Positions 54,921 through 63,966 of a stretch of 64,000 nt of DNA are shown here, in pieces. Positions within the stretch are counted from its first letter, which is position 1. Every line of letters begins with the position of its first letter. Position numbers and translations under genes: made by a program. The notes below the pieces were generated by a model. That model searched no databases and was not told the DNA's origin. It worked only from the letters and a program-made list of their open reading frames with translations. This DNA is from Bacillus renqingensis (GTDB taxonomy: Bacteria; Bacillota; Bacilli; Bacillales; Cytobacillaceae). Location of the stretch: contig NZ_JADDIU010000005.1 of assembly GCF_016464375.1 (NCBI RefSeq), positions 155,767 to 219,766 of the forward strand, in the 5' to 3' direction.

Positions 54921-55924
54921 TGATCGAAGAAATGCTCCACTCTAGTCCCGGCCTATACAACTTTGCCATCTTCTGTTTGTTTGGCGTTATCCTACTGTTA
55001 GTTGTATTAGGCTTTGTAACCTACTCTATTTTGGCCGAGCGGAAGGTTATGGGTTACATGCAAAACCGTCACGGCCCGAATCAAGTCGGCGGCCGTTTTG
55101 GACTGCTGCAAACTGTGGCAGACGTCCTAAAGCTTTTACTAAAAGAGGATATTATCCCGAAGGTTGCAGATAAGCCGCTGTTTATCATTGCACCGGTCAT
55201 CGCCTTCGCTCCATCGTTTATGGTACTGGCGACGATTCCGTTTACCGATAAGTTCCAATTTGCCGATCTTAATGTGGGTCTCCTCTATTATGTGGCAATA
55301 TCCGGGATGACCGTATTCGGCGTACTGCTCGGCGGCTGGGCCTCGAACAATAAATACTCCTTACTCGGAGGGGCGCGGGCGACGGCCCAGATGATTTCGT
55401 ATGAGATTCCGCTCGTGATGTCCGTACTGGGTGTTATCTTGCTTTCGGGCAGCTTAAACTTGAATGATATCATTCATGCACAAAGGCACGGCTGGTTTGT
55501 TTTACTGCAGCCAATCGGCTTTCTCATTTTTCTCACGGCTTCGGTTGCGGAGTTAAGCCGGACGCCATTTGACTTGCCGGAATCAGAATCAGAGCTTGTT
55601 GCCGGATACCACGTTGAATATTCCGGTTTCCGCTGGGCATTCTTTATGCTGGCAGAGTATGTGTATCTATTTGCTATGACTGCATTGGTCACCGTGCTTT
55701 TCTTCGGCGGCTGGCTGGCCCCATTTGGATTCTTAAGCTTCATCCCAGGTTCCGTCTGGTTTGCGCTTAAATTCAGCGCCGTGCTGTTCGTTTACCTGTG
55801 GTTCCGCAGCACCTTTCCACGGATGCGTGCCGACAAGCTGATGGAATTTGCCTGGAAAGTACTGATGCCTATTGCACTCGCAAACATCTTTTTAACTGCT
55901 TTAATTAAGTCGTTGTTTTTTTAA
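54920..55924 (+). CDS. nuoH: NADH-quinone oxidoreductase subunit H
   Basis: Membrane subunit contacting the quinone site. The 334 residues form about eight helices with [39 protein letters not shown] and [29 protein letters not shown] shares its A with the nuoD stop. Followed by a 21-bp tandem array before nuoI. Confidence 0.96.
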   Translation: MIEEMLHSSPGLYNFAIFCLFGVILLLVVLGFVTYSILAERKVMGYMQNRHGPNQVGGRFGLLQTVADVLKLLLKEDIIPKVADKPLFIIAPVIAFAPSFMVLATIPFTDKFQFADLNVGLLYYVAISGMTVFGVLLGGWASNNKYSLLGGARATAQMISYEIPLVMSVLGVILLSGSLNLNDIIHAQRHGWFVLLQPIGFLIFLTASVAELSRTPFDLPESESELVAGYHVEYSGFRWAFFMLAEYVYLFAMTALVTVLFFGGWLAPFGFLSFIPGSVWFALKFSAVLFVYLWFRSTFPRMRADKLMEFAWKVLMPIALANIFLTALIKSLFF

Positions 55925-55950
55925 AAATTGAAAGGATGCGGCGTCGCGTC

Positions 55951-56106
55951 GGACGACAATTGGAAGTGGCTATGCGCCAATAGAAACCGTCTATCCGCCA
56001 ATAGGAAGCGGTTATGCGACAATAGAGGCTCAAACGACAATTAAAAGGAGCTATGCGCCAATTGAGCTGCGTTATCCGCCAATTAGCAGCGTCTATCCGC
56101 CAATTA
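55951..56106 (-). repeat. 21-bp tandem array between nuoH and nuoI
   Basis: Eight copies spaced 21, 21, 21, 18, 21, 21 and 21 bp (CAAT at 55957 through 56101). On the plus strand the core is ATCCGCCAATTA; on the minus strand it reads TTGGCGGATAAC, the same core as the other four 21-bp arrays. It interrupts an otherwise compact operon. Confidence 0.9.
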
Positions 56107-56143
56107 ATTTTAAAAAAAGAGATTATGTAAAGGGGTGAACAAC

Positions 56144-56569
56144 GTGCTTGGAACTGGATTAGCTAAAGGCTTGAAGTATACCCTAAAACAGTTAACGCGT
56201 GAAAAGGTAACATATGATTATCCGAACGAACCGCTGCCGCTGCCAGACCGGTTTCGCGGGATTCAGAAGTTCTATCCGGAAAAATGTATTGTCTGTAACC
56301 AATGTGCCAATATTTGTCCGACAGACTGCATTCAATTAACGGGTAAGAAGCATCCGGACCCAACGAAAAGGGGGAAAATCATCGATACGTACGATATCAA
56401 CTTTGAGATCTGCATCCTGTGTGATCTGTGTACAGAGGTTTGCCCGACAGAAGCGATCATTATGACAAATAACTTTGAACTCGCTGAATACAGCCGTGAC
56501 ATGTTATTTAAAAACCTGGAATGGCTCGATGAAAATGATGAAAACTTACGGCAGGTGAATAAACCATGA
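56144..56569 (+). CDS. nuoI: NADH-quinone oxidoreductase subunit I
   Basis: Ferredoxin-like subunit carrying two 4Fe-4S clusters. The 141 residues have ligands C48, C51, C54, C58 (CIVCNQCANICP) and C90, C93, C96, C100 (CILCDLCTEVCP). I start at GTG 56144, 7 nt after AGGGGTG; an in-frame GTG at 56135 lies inside that ribosome site. Overlaps nuoJ by 4 bp. Confidence 0.95.
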   Translation: MLGTGLAKGLKYTLKQLTREKVTYDYPNEPLPLPDRFRGIQKFYPEKCIVCNQCANICPTDCIQLTGKKHPDPTKRGKIIDTYDINFEICILCDLCTEVCPTEAIIMTNNFELAEYSRDMLFKNLEWLDENDENLRQVNKP

Positions 56570-57084
56570 CCTTTTCGGGTGAATTTTTCGCATTCATGGC
56601 CCTCGCCCTTGTGGCGATCATCGGCGGCGTGCTTTTATTAAACTTGAATAAAGTCGTTCACATGGTCGTGGCCTTAATCTTCACCTTCGTCAGCATCGCC
56701 GGAATCTACATCCTGTTGTCAGCGGAATTCGTTGCCGCTGTGCAGGTGTTAATCTATTCCGGTGCCATCACCATCATCATGCTGTTTGGCATCATGTTAA
56801 CAAAGCCATATGACGAAAGTGAAGCAACAACAGGAAAATGGAGAAAGATCCTTGTCTTTCTCGGGGTTCTCGGCTTTGCCTTTGCCGTTTATCTTGGAAT
56901 CTATCATTTGGATATCCAGCAGGTGCCAACAACCTTGCATGAGGATAATACACTGCAAATTGGCAAAGCATTATACTCGAAATATATCATTCCATTTGAA
57001 TTTGTCTCTGTCTTACTATTAGTAGCCTTAATCGGGGCGATTATTTTAGCAAAACGAGAGGATAAGGAGGGGGATAAGGAATGA
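56566..57084 (+). CDS. nuoJ: NADH-quinone oxidoreductase subunit J
   Basis: Membrane subunit, 172 residues, five helices. [48 protein letters not shown] is characteristic, including the pi-bulge helix region. Start and stop both overlap neighbours by 4 bp (ATGA). Confidence 0.95.
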   Translation: MTFSGEFFAFMALALVAIIGGVLLLNLNKVVHMVVALIFTFVSIAGIYILLSAEFVAAVQVLIYSGAITIIMLFGIMLTKPYDESEATTGKWRKILVFLGVLGFAFAVYLGIYHLDIQQVPTTLHEDNTLQIGKALYSKYIIPFEFVSVLLLVALIGAIILAKREDKEGDKE

Positions 57085-57395
57085 GTTCAGTCCCCGCTTC
57101 AGCCTTTTTGGCACTAGCACTCATTTTATTCTGCATCGGCTTGTACGGTGCGTTGACGAAAAGAAATACAGTGATTGTGTTAATCTCAATCGAATTGATG
57201 CTGAATGCCGTAAATATTAATCTCGTCACCTTTAGTAAATACGGCGTGAGCCCGTCGATAAACGGGCAGGTATTTGCGCTTTTCGCCATGGCCGTCGCTG
57301 CTGCTGAAGCAGCTGTCGGACTAGCGATCTTAATGGCGCTCTACCGCAACAAGAAGACCGTTCACATCGACGAAATGAACGAAATGAAACACTAG
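57081..57395 (+). CDS. nuoK: NADH-quinone oxidoreductase subunit K
   Basis: Membrane subunit, 104 residues, three helices with conserved intramembrane Glu residues in [14 protein letters not shown] and [19 protein letters not shown]. Overlaps nuoJ. A 170-bp gap with a dispersed repeat follows, before nuoL. Confidence 0.95.
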   Translation: MSSVPASAFLALALILFCIGLYGALTKRNTVIVLISIELMLNAVNINLVTFSKYGVSPSINGQVFALFAMAVAAAEAAVGLAILMALYRNKKTVHIDEMNEMKH

Positions 57396-57484
57396 AAAAC
57401 CTTTACGGTGTCAGAAACCCTCGGCAGGAGGCCTGGATAAAGATTAGGCGAACGAAACAAGACGGGTTGGTAAAAATACCCAAA

Positions 57485-57540
57485 ATGTCCGCCGTGGGTG
57501 GACAAATTTGCAAATTTGTCCACGAGTGGTGCCTGACACC
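57485..57540 (+). repeat. Dispersed GGTGCCTGACACC repeat between nuoK and nuoL (copy G)
   Basis: The longest copy seen: GTCCGCC-GTG-GGTGGAC hairpin, GGACAAATTTGCAAATTTGTCC palindrome, CACGAGT, then the 13-mer at 57528-57540. The two hairpins in series resemble REP-type elements. Confidence 0.82.
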
Positions 57541-57565
57541 CATTTGAAAAGGGGATTTGATAAAG

Positions 57566-59431
57566 ATGGAAAATGCATGGCTGATACCGCTTTTCCCGCT
57601 ATTATCGTTTTTGCTCCTTCTTCTGATCGGAAAGCGATTGAGGGAGGCGAGCGCGTACGTAGGGATTCTCCTGACGCTGGCGTCGCTTGTTTTCTCGATT
57701 CTCGTCTTATTTGAGCGTTTTTCGGAGCCGACCTATATGGCAAAGGTTAATTGGCTCACGATAGGGGAAGTGCATTTAACAGCGGGATTTGAAGTGAACC
57801 AATTAAATGCATTAATGCTGTTTATTGTGTCGCTCGTAAGTTTCTTGGTACATACCTACTCAAAGGGTTATATGCAAGGAGACGAGCGTTTCCATGTATT
57901 CTATGCCTATTTAGGGCTATTTACGTTTGCAATGCTTGGCCTTGTGATTTCGCCTAACATTCTACAAACCTATATTTTCTGGGAACTAGTAGGGGTGGGT
58001 TCCTTCCTATTAATCGGATTTTACTTTTATAAAGAAGAAGCAAAGGCCGCTGCGAAAAAGGCATTCATCATGACCCGGATCGGGGACGTTGGACTTTTCA
58101 TCGGGATGATTCTTCTTTTTTGGCAGACACAAAGTTTTGAATACAGCGAAATTTTTAAAGCTGTAGAGGCCGGTTCGGTATCAAACACAATGATTACCTT
58201 GACAGCGATTCTGATTTTTATCGGAGCCATCGGGAAATCGGGTCAGTTCCCGCTTCATACGTGGCTTCCGGATGCAATGGAAGGTCCGACACCTGTTTCA
58301 GCGTTGATCCACGCCGCAACAATGGTTGCCGCCGGGGTCTACTTAGTAGCAGCACTATTTCCATTGTTCTTAGCTAGTAAAACAGCGCTGCTCACCGTTG
58401 CGGTTATCGGCGGCTTTACGGCGATTTTCGCCGCCAGCATCGGTTTGGTGCAAACCGATATCAAACGCGTACTCGCCTATTCAACCGTCTCCCAGCTGGG
58501 CTATATGATGCTTGCTCTCGGTTGTGGCGGTTATGTTGCCGGTGTGTTCCACTTGATGACACATGCCTTCTTCAAGGCATTATTATTTCTGGCCGCCGGG
58601 TCTGTGATCCATGCAGTGCATACGCAAAACATCGAGGAAATGGGTGGACTGTGGAAAAAACTAAAGCTTACCGCGCCGCTATTTCTGATTGGAACCCTCG
58701 CCATCAGCGGGGTGCCGGGGCTATCCGGTTTCTTCAGTAAAGATGAAATATTAGTAGCTGCATGGGAAGGCGGACATCCTGTTCTCTTTTTATTAGCACT
58801 AATCGCGGCGTTCATGACGGCGTTCTATATGTTCCGCTTGTTCTTCATGGTGTTCACGGGTGACGCACGCAGCGAGCAAAGAGATGTCAACGAGTCACCA
58901 TCCGTAATGACGCTGCCGATGGTCCTTCTCGGCATCCTTGCGGTTGTGGCCGGTTATATCAACACACCTTGGTTCGGTTCCTTCCTTGGCGACTGGCTCG
59001 TCGATGGCAACCCGATCCTCGGGGCTGCACATATAGAGGGCCCAGCCTGGATTATGATTGCTGCTACTGTTGTTTCATTAGCAGGCATTCTATTCGCTTA
59101 TTTCATATACGGCAAGCGTTCCATTGCCCCGGATTGGCTCAGCGGTAAAGGCGATATGCTGCACACGGTTGTATCCAATAAATATTATATCGACGAATTT
59201 TATCAAATGACCGTTGTCGCCATTGTTACAGGCTTTAGCTACTTTCTACGCTTGATTGACACCTTCCTTGTCGAAGGGATTGTGAAAGGCGTTGTTGGCT
59301 TTGTCCAAGGGCTTGGCAGGACTGGTGCGAAAATGCAATCCGGGCAAGTACAAACGTACGGAGCCGTGGCCTTTCTCGGCTTGGCCGTGCTCGCTGTCAT
59401 TTATGCTTTAACAGGGGGGTACTTACGATGA
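57566..59431 (+). CDS. nuoL: NADH-quinone oxidoreductase subunit L
   Basis: Antiporter-like proton-pumping subunit. The 621 residues have about 16 helices, WELVGVGSFLLIGFYF with a conserved Glu, the PDAMEGPTPVSALIHAATMVAAGVYLV signature and the FHLMTHAFFKALLFL lysine motif, then the long lateral helix region at the C-terminus. ATG 57566 lies 11 nt after GGGG; a TTG at 57557 is too close. Overlaps nuoM by 4 bp. Confidence 0.96.
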   Translation: MENAWLIPLFPLLSFLLLLLIGKRLREASAYVGILLTLASLVFSILVLFERFSEPTYMAKVNWLTIGEVHLTAGFEVNQLNALMLFIVSLVSFLVHTYSKGYMQGDERFHVFYAYLGLFTFAMLGLVISPNILQTYIFWELVGVGSFLLIGFYFYKEEAKAAAKKAFIMTRIGDVGLFIGMILLFWQTQSFEYSEIFKAVEAGSVSNTMITLTAILIFIGAIGKSGQFPLHTWLPDAMEGPTPVSALIHAATMVAAGVYLVAALFPLFLASKTALLTVAVIGGFTAIFAASIGLVQTDIKRVLAYSTVSQLGYMMLALGCGGYVAGVFHLMTHAFFKALLFLAAGSVIHAVHTQNIEEMGGLWKKLKLTAPLFLIGTLAISGVPGLSGFFSKDEILVAAWEGGHPVLFLLALIAAFMTAFYMFRLFFMVFTGDARSEQRDVNESPSVMTLPMVLLGILAVVAGYINTPWFGSFLGDWLVDGNPILGAAHIEGPAWIMIAATVVSLAGILFAYFIYGKRSIAPDWLSGKGDMLHTVVSNKYYIDEFYQMTVVAIVTGFSYFLRLIDTFLVEGIVKGVVGFVQGLGRTGAKMQSGQVQTYGAVAFLGLAVLAVIYALTGGYLR

Positions 59432-60936
59432 ATTTACAATCCATCCTTTCCATCCTGGTATTCTCCCCTTTACTAGGTATTATCGTTTTGGCAATGTTGC
59501 CAAAAACGCAAGAAAAGGCAATTAAGGCAGTCGGCTTTCTTGCCACTCTGCCGCCATTGATTCTATCATTTGCAGTTTATGCGCATTTTCTTGCGGGAAA
59601 AAGTCTCTCCGATTTTTCCGTATCCGTTCCATGGATTCAGTTCCACGGCATCAACGCCCAGGAGCCGATTTTCTCGGTTTCTTATGAACTGGCTGTCAGT
59701 GGATTCCAGCTGGTGCTGGTCGTGCTGACTTCTGTCGTATCAACACTAGCAGCCATCGGAGCGGTTACGTTTATTAAAAAAGAGTGGAAAGGCTACTTCA
59801 TGCTCTTCCTGCTGTTAGTAACCGGGATGCTAGGCGTATTCACGGCGGAAAACCTAATTTTGTTCTTCATCTTCTTTGAAGTAACCTTGATTCCAACCTT
59901 CTTCCTGATTGGAAAATGGGGTTATTTTGAAAAAGAAAAGGCGGCCTACAGCTTCTTAATCTATAACGGTTTAGGCTCAGCTGTATTGTTGATCGTAATC
60001 ATGATCTTATTCGCTAAGACTGGGACAACGAATATTGAGCTGTTAAAAGAAATTGTCGGTGACCCATCAGGGCCGCTGTCGGCCGACTTCAAGCTTGGGC
60101 TATTTATTGCTTTATTGGTGGCTTTCGGGGTCAAATTACCGATTTTTCCATTACACAGCTGGATGCTACGGGTACACGTCCAAGCACCGCCATCCGTGGT
60201 GATGATTCACTCTGGTATTCTCTTAAAAATTGGTGCCTACGGGTTAATCCGTTTCGGCATGGGAATTTTTCCAAATCAGTTTGAAAAGCTTGCAACGCTG
60301 ATCGCCATCCTTGGCCTCATCAACCTGCTTTACGGGGCGTTCCTGGCATTCATTCAAACAGACTTTAAAATGGTGTTGGCTTATTCCTCTATTTCACACA
60401 TGGGAATTGTGTTAATCGGACTTGCTGCCATGAACGAGGCGGGCATTCAGGGGGCCATTTTTCAAGTGGTTTCGCACGGTTTGATTTCAGCACTGCTGTT
60501 CTTCCTTGTGGGTGTGTTATACGAACGGACCGAGACATCGCTCATCGATAATCTTGGCGGCCTGGCAAAAGGGATGCCGCTTGCTGCCGGTTTCTTGCTT
60601 GCTGGAGCTCTCGGCTCGTTGGGACTTCCGGGCATGTCCGGTTTTGTTAGCGAGTTTATGGCATTCTTAGGTCTGTTTAAAGTTCAGCCATGGATTGCCG
60701 CGGTCGGAACAATCGGGATTATCATGACCGCTGCCTACCTGCTGCGTGCTGTGCTTGGTATGACTTACGGCAGAGCGCATCGCGAATTTGACGGGGTGCT
60801 TGATCTTCGCGGCGTGGAATTGGTACCAGTGGTTGTGTTGATGCTTCTAATCGTGTTAATCGGTGTGTATCCAAGTGTTTTAAGTTCACCGCTTCAAGCC
60901 ACACTTGAGACTATTATGCTTGGGTTAGGAGGGTGA
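59428..60936 (+). CDS. nuoM: NADH-quinone oxidoreductase subunit M
   Basis: Antiporter-like proton-pumping subunit. The 502 residues have about 14 helices: FFIFFEVTLIPTFFLIGKWG with the key Glu, LPIFPLHSWMLRVHVQAPPSVVMIHSGILLKIGAYG, and SHGLISALLFFLVGVLYERT. ATG overlaps the nuoL stop. Confidence 0.96.
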   Translation: MNLQSILSILVFSPLLGIIVLAMLPKTQEKAIKAVGFLATLPPLILSFAVYAHFLAGKSLSDFSVSVPWIQFHGINAQEPIFSVSYELAVSGFQLVLVVLTSVVSTLAAIGAVTFIKKEWKGYFMLFLLLVTGMLGVFTAENLILFFIFFEVTLIPTFFLIGKWGYFEKEKAAYSFLIYNGLGSAVLLIVIMILFAKTGTTNIELLKEIVGDPSGPLSADFKLGLFIALLVAFGVKLPIFPLHSWMLRVHVQAPPSVVMIHSGILLKIGAYGLIRFGMGIFPNQFEKLATLIAILGLINLLYGAFLAFIQTDFKMVLAYSSISHMGIVLIGLAAMNEAGIQGAIFQVVSHGLISALLFFLVGVLYERTETSLIDNLGGLAKGMPLAAGFLLAGALGSLGLPGMSGFVSEFMAFLGLFKVQPWIAAVGTIGIIMTAAYLLRAVLGMTYGRAHREFDGVLDLRGVELVPVVVLMLLIVLIGVYPSVLSSPLQATLETIMLGLGG

Positions 60937-60942
60937 TTAGGA

Positions 60943-62457
60943 TTGAGTCTTGAGACATTTCAACAACTAAACTGGAGCATCATGACACCCGAGTTCATCA
61001 TCCTGGGCGTGATCGCCGTCCTTGTGTTATGTGATTTATTTATGCCAAAAACGTTAGACCGAAAGATTCTCGGCTGGGTCGGCATTGCGGCTGTATTCGC
61101 GGCAATGGCGGCGACGGCGGCAATGGTCGGCGGACCGGTCCAGTCGATTTTGCACGACACGTTTAGGATTGACAGCTTTTCGCTCGCGTTTAAACTGCTT
61201 TTGCTTTGCGGCGGGGTCCTGGTATTATTTTTAGCCGTAAGCTATGAACCAAAAGATGGGGTCGAACGGTATCAGGCAGAGTTCTATTATTTGTTCTTAG
61301 CCGCTTTGCTTGGGGCAATGGTAATGACCTCAAGCGGCGATTTAATTACGCTTTACATTGGGCTTGAGTTGTTATCGATTACTTCCTATATATTAGCAGG
61401 CATCCGCAAGTTCCATTTGCAATCGAATGAGTCGGCGATGAAATACGTCATTAATGGCGGCATTTCAACTGCGATTACCTTGTTTGGGATGAGCTATGTG
61501 TACGGTTTAACGGGAACAACGAACTTGCTAGAGATGGCTAACAAATTGGTGACGCTGGCTAATAGCAACCATGTGTACTTGCTCACTTTAGCCTTCCTAA
61601 TGCTTGTCGTTGGTTTAGCATTTAAATTGGCAGCTGCCCCGTTCCATATGTGGGCACCGGATGTCTACCAAGGTGCGCCAACACCGGTGACTGCGTTCTT
61701 GAGTGTTGTCTCAAAAATTGCCGGTTTTGTCATTTTGATTCGGATTTTATTAACGGTATTTGGCTTTGCCGCGACGAAAGGGCAGGGGTCAATGCCCATT
61801 TTATATGACATGCAGAATTATCTTGCGGTCATTGCCGCTGCGACGATGATTATTGGGAACGTTGTTGCCTTAAGGCAAACAGATATTAAACGGATGTTTG
61901 CTTATTCAAGTATCGCCCATGCTGGTTATTTATTGGTGGCATTAACGTCGCTGACGACGAATATGTTCGATTCCATCTGGTTCTATCTGCTCGCTTATCT
62001 ATTGATGAACTTAGGGGCGTTTGCAATTATCCAGGTGATAACAGAAAAAGCGGGCGGGACGGCGATTGCTGACTTTGCCGGTCTGTACCGCCGTGCTCCG
62101 GTGTTAGCGGTGGCGATGGGTATTTTGTTGATTTCCTTGGCAGGATTCCCGGGAACAGCTGGGTTTATCGGTAAATTAAACATCTTTCTTGGTGCGTTTT
62201 ATGCGGAACCGGCCCATTATGTACTCGCATCAATCATGATCGCGACGACCGTCGTCTCCTATTTCTACTATTTCGGCGTCATGACCCAAATGTTTTTCCG
62301 CCCACCAGCGGACGACAGCAAATTGAATATTCCATTCGGCATTCTCGTAGTATTGATTGTCGCAGTTGTCGGTTCGATACTGCTCGGCATCATGCCAAAC
62401 ATCGCCTTCGACTTCATGCAGAACAATCTGGATATTATTGGCGATTTCTTTAAATAA
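60943..62457 (+). CDS. nuoN: NADH-quinone oxidoreductase subunit N
   Basis: Third antiporter-like subunit, 504 residues. LYIGLELLSITSYILAGIRK, KLAAAPFHMWAPDVYQGAPTPVTAFLSVVSKIAGF and FAYSSIAHAGYLLVAL are conserved. TTG 60943 has GGAGGGTGATTAGGA upstream; an ATG 13 codons later is the fallback. Last gene of the operon, ending in a strong terminator. Confidence 0.95.
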   Translation: MSLETFQQLNWSIMTPEFIILGVIAVLVLCDLFMPKTLDRKILGWVGIAAVFAAMAATAAMVGGPVQSILHDTFRIDSFSLAFKLLLLCGGVLVLFLAVSYEPKDGVERYQAEFYYLFLAALLGAMVMTSSGDLITLYIGLELLSITSYILAGIRKFHLQSNESAMKYVINGGISTAITLFGMSYVYGLTGTTNLLEMANKLVTLANSNHVYLLTLAFLMLVVGLAFKLAAAPFHMWAPDVYQGAPTPVTAFLSVVSKIAGFVILIRILLTVFGFAATKGQGSMPILYDMQNYLAVIAAATMIIGNVVALRQTDIKRMFAYSSIAHAGYLLVALTSLTTNMFDSIWFYLLAYLLMNLGAFAIIQVITEKAGGTAIADFAGLYRRAPVLAVAMGILLISLAGFPGTAGFIGKLNIFLGAFYAEPAHYVLASIMIATTVVSYFYYFGVMTQMFFRPPADDSKLNIPFGILVVLIVAVVGSILLGIMPNIAFDFMQNNLDIIGDFFK

Positions 62458-62466
62458 GATTACAGT

Positions 62467-62513
62467 AAAAGCCGGCTGCACCCACTTATGAAGGGATGAA
62501 GCCGGCTTTTTTG
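62467..62513 (+). terminator. Terminator of the nuo operon
   Basis: AAAAGCCGGCT-long loop-AAGCCGGCTTTTTT. Confidence 0.88.
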
Positions 62514-62627
62514 GTAAATAAGAAACGCAAGCTACCTGTGATGAGTGACAAAAAAGTTGTTTAATTTTTAAAGACATATTTCTAAGATAAGGCAAATTAA
62601 TGGAAAAAAATTAAAATAATGAATAGA

Positions 62628-62656
62628 TTGAAAATATTTTCATATAGTGATATAGT
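62628..62656 (+). promoter_or_regulatory. Sigma-A promoter of the leader-peptide transcript
   Basis: TTGAAA (62628-62633), 17-nt spacer, TATAGT (62651-62656). The 62514-62627 stretch upstream is AT-rich with nothing else visible. Confidence 0.72.
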
Positions 62657-62687
62657 TTTTATTGAATAAAACAAAGGGGGTACCGAT

Positions 62688-62816
62688 ATGAAAAAAAGAT
62701 CATTGAATTCTTTATCTAAAGGTGTAGGGTACTCAACTGCCGTTTTTTTCGTGTTCGCTAATCATGGGAGAAGTCTGTCTAATTGTAGAAATAAACGACT
62801 TAAGTCCTTTGATTAG
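62688..62816 (+). CDS. 42-residue candidate leader peptide
   Basis: A short frame, MKKRSLNSLSKGVGYSTAV and so on to KRLKSFD, with a strong ribosome site AAAGGGGGT 6 nt before ATG 62688. It lies about 25 nt into the predicted transcript and 28 bp before an intrinsic terminator that precedes the GNAT-Rid gene. The peptide is basic with a short hydrophobic middle (AVFFVFA). This is the layout of ribosome-mediated attenuation. I do not recognise the peptide. Confidence 0.6.
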   Translation: MKKRSLNSLSKGVGYSTAVFFVFANHGRSLSNCRNKRLKSFD

Positions 62817-62871
62817 ATTCTCTAATTAAAGTAGTGGGATATAAACACAGGTCGTTTCCTGTGGTTTTTTT
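62793..62871 (+). promoter_or_regulatory. Candidate attenuator upstream of the GNAT-Rid gene
   Basis: Terminator: CACAGG-TCGTTT-CCTGTG followed by seven T residues (62846-62871). Alternative pairing: AAACGACTT (62793-62801), inside the leader frame, pairs over nine positions (one G-U) with AGGTCGTTT (62849-62857), which would dismantle the terminator. A ribosome stalled early in the leader would expose AAACGACTT and allow read-through; one that finishes would mask it. Structure seen; mechanism inferred. Confidence 0.6.
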
Positions 62872-62893
62872 ATTTTCAGAGGGAGGAAAGAAC

Positions 62894-63826
62894 ATGGAGA
62901 AAACACAAGAGATATTTATTAGGCAATTGGAATTTTCAGATGCGGAGGATTTACTAAAGTTAGAGGTTGAAAATGGAGATTTTTTCCAACCCTATGGACC
63001 ACTAAAAGATGAAAAGTTTTATACACTTGATGGGCAAGTTGAGCGAATTAAAAATTGGGTTTCACTAGCTGAGCAGGACTCAGTTTATGCTTTTGGAATA
63101 TTTCTTACAGACAGCAAACAACTTATTGGAATTGTAACACTATCTGAGGTTGCAAGAGGTAACTATCAGAGTTGTTGGATTGGATATTCCCTAGATCGCA
63201 AGCAAAATGGGAAGGGATATATGACAAAGGCTGTAAAATTAGTTGTAGACTATGGATTTAATGAATTAAACTTACATCGAATTGAAGCAGGAGTAATGCC
63301 TCATAATATACGTTCCATGAAGGTACTAGAGAAAGCGGGGTTTCATAAAGAGGGTATTGCAATAGAAAATGTTAAAATTAATGGGAAGTGGGAAAATCAT
63401 CAAACGCTTGCGATTGTTAATAATGAAAAGTATAAACCGAAAGTAATTAGAAAAAACCCACAAGGCATTGCAATGCCAATTGGAGATTACAGTCACCTTA
63501 CGATTGTACCAAAAGGAGCCGAATTGATTACTCTATCAGGTCAAGTAGGAATAGATAGGGAAGGTAATATTCCTGATTCAGTTGAAGAACAATTTCAGAT
63601 TTCCTTGGAGAATATTGTATCGCTTCTTAAAAGTGAGAATTTAGATACTAATGGGATTATCAAAATTAATATTTGGTTAACTGAAAAGGTAGACAAAGAA
63701 GTGTTTGTAGACATCTATAAGAAATTTCACAAGGGTTCGCCACCCTCAATGACACTTGCTTATGTTATGGCTTTAGGAACTCCATATCTTAAAGTAGAAG
63801 TAGAAGTTTTGGCAGCTCGTTTTTAG
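62894..63826 (+). CDS. GNAT acetyltransferase fused to a Rid-like domain
   Basis: The 310 residues join a RimJ/RimL-type N-acetyltransferase (about 1-180, acetyl-CoA loop RKQNGKGYMTKA and LHRIEAGVMPHNIRSMKVLEKAGF) to a YjgF/Rid domain (about 188-310, GDYSHLTIVPKGAELITLSGQVGID). At the usual PARSCVEV site the Rid domain reads PPSMTLAY, so the imine-deaminase Arg is missing. ATG 62894 has GGGAGGAAAGAAC upstream. Base composition is clearly more AT-rich than the neighbours, suggesting transfer. The leader and attenuator suggest inducibility, perhaps by a translation inhibitor. Substrate unknown. Confidence 0.8.
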   Translation: MEKTQEIFIRQLEFSDAEDLLKLEVENGDFFQPYGPLKDEKFYTLDGQVERIKNWVSLAEQDSVYAFGIFLTDSKQLIGIVTLSEVARGNYQSCWIGYSLDRKQNGKGYMTKAVKLVVDYGFNELNLHRIEAGVMPHNIRSMKVLEKAGFHKEGIAIENVKINGKWENHQTLAIVNNEKYKPKVIRKNPQGIAMPIGDYSHLTIVPKGAELITLSGQVGIDREGNIPDSVEEQFQISLENIVSLLKSENLDTNGIIKINIWLTEKVDKEVFVDIYKKFHKGSPPSMTLAYVMALGTPYLKVEVEVLAARF

Positions 63827-63847
63827 TCTATACCTACTTAAATCTAG

Positions 63848-63919
63848 TAAGGTGTTGATCAATCAGATTTGGTCTCAAGCTCTTGGAGAATTTGAGGTTT
63901 GCATCACCCTTTTTTTACT
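63848..63919 (+). terminator. Terminator-like structure after the GNAT-Rid gene
   Basis: AAGGTGTTGAT pairs imperfectly with GCATCACCCTT, with an inner CTCAAG/TTTGAG stem, followed by seven T residues. Confidence 0.5.
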
Positions 63920-63937
63920 TTTCTTTCAAAAAATACG

Positions 63938-63966
63938 TTGACAATGTAAGCGCTACCATATATAAT
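63938..63966 (+). promoter_or_regulatory. Sigma-A promoter with embedded cre site at the window edge
   Basis: Consensus TTGACA (63938-63943), 17-nt spacer, TATAAT (63961-63966). The spacer holds TGTAAGCGCTACCA (63945-63958), which matches the CcpA cre consensus TGWNANCGNTNWCA with one mismatch. The gene it drives lies beyond the window and should be glucose-repressed. Confidence 0.78.
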
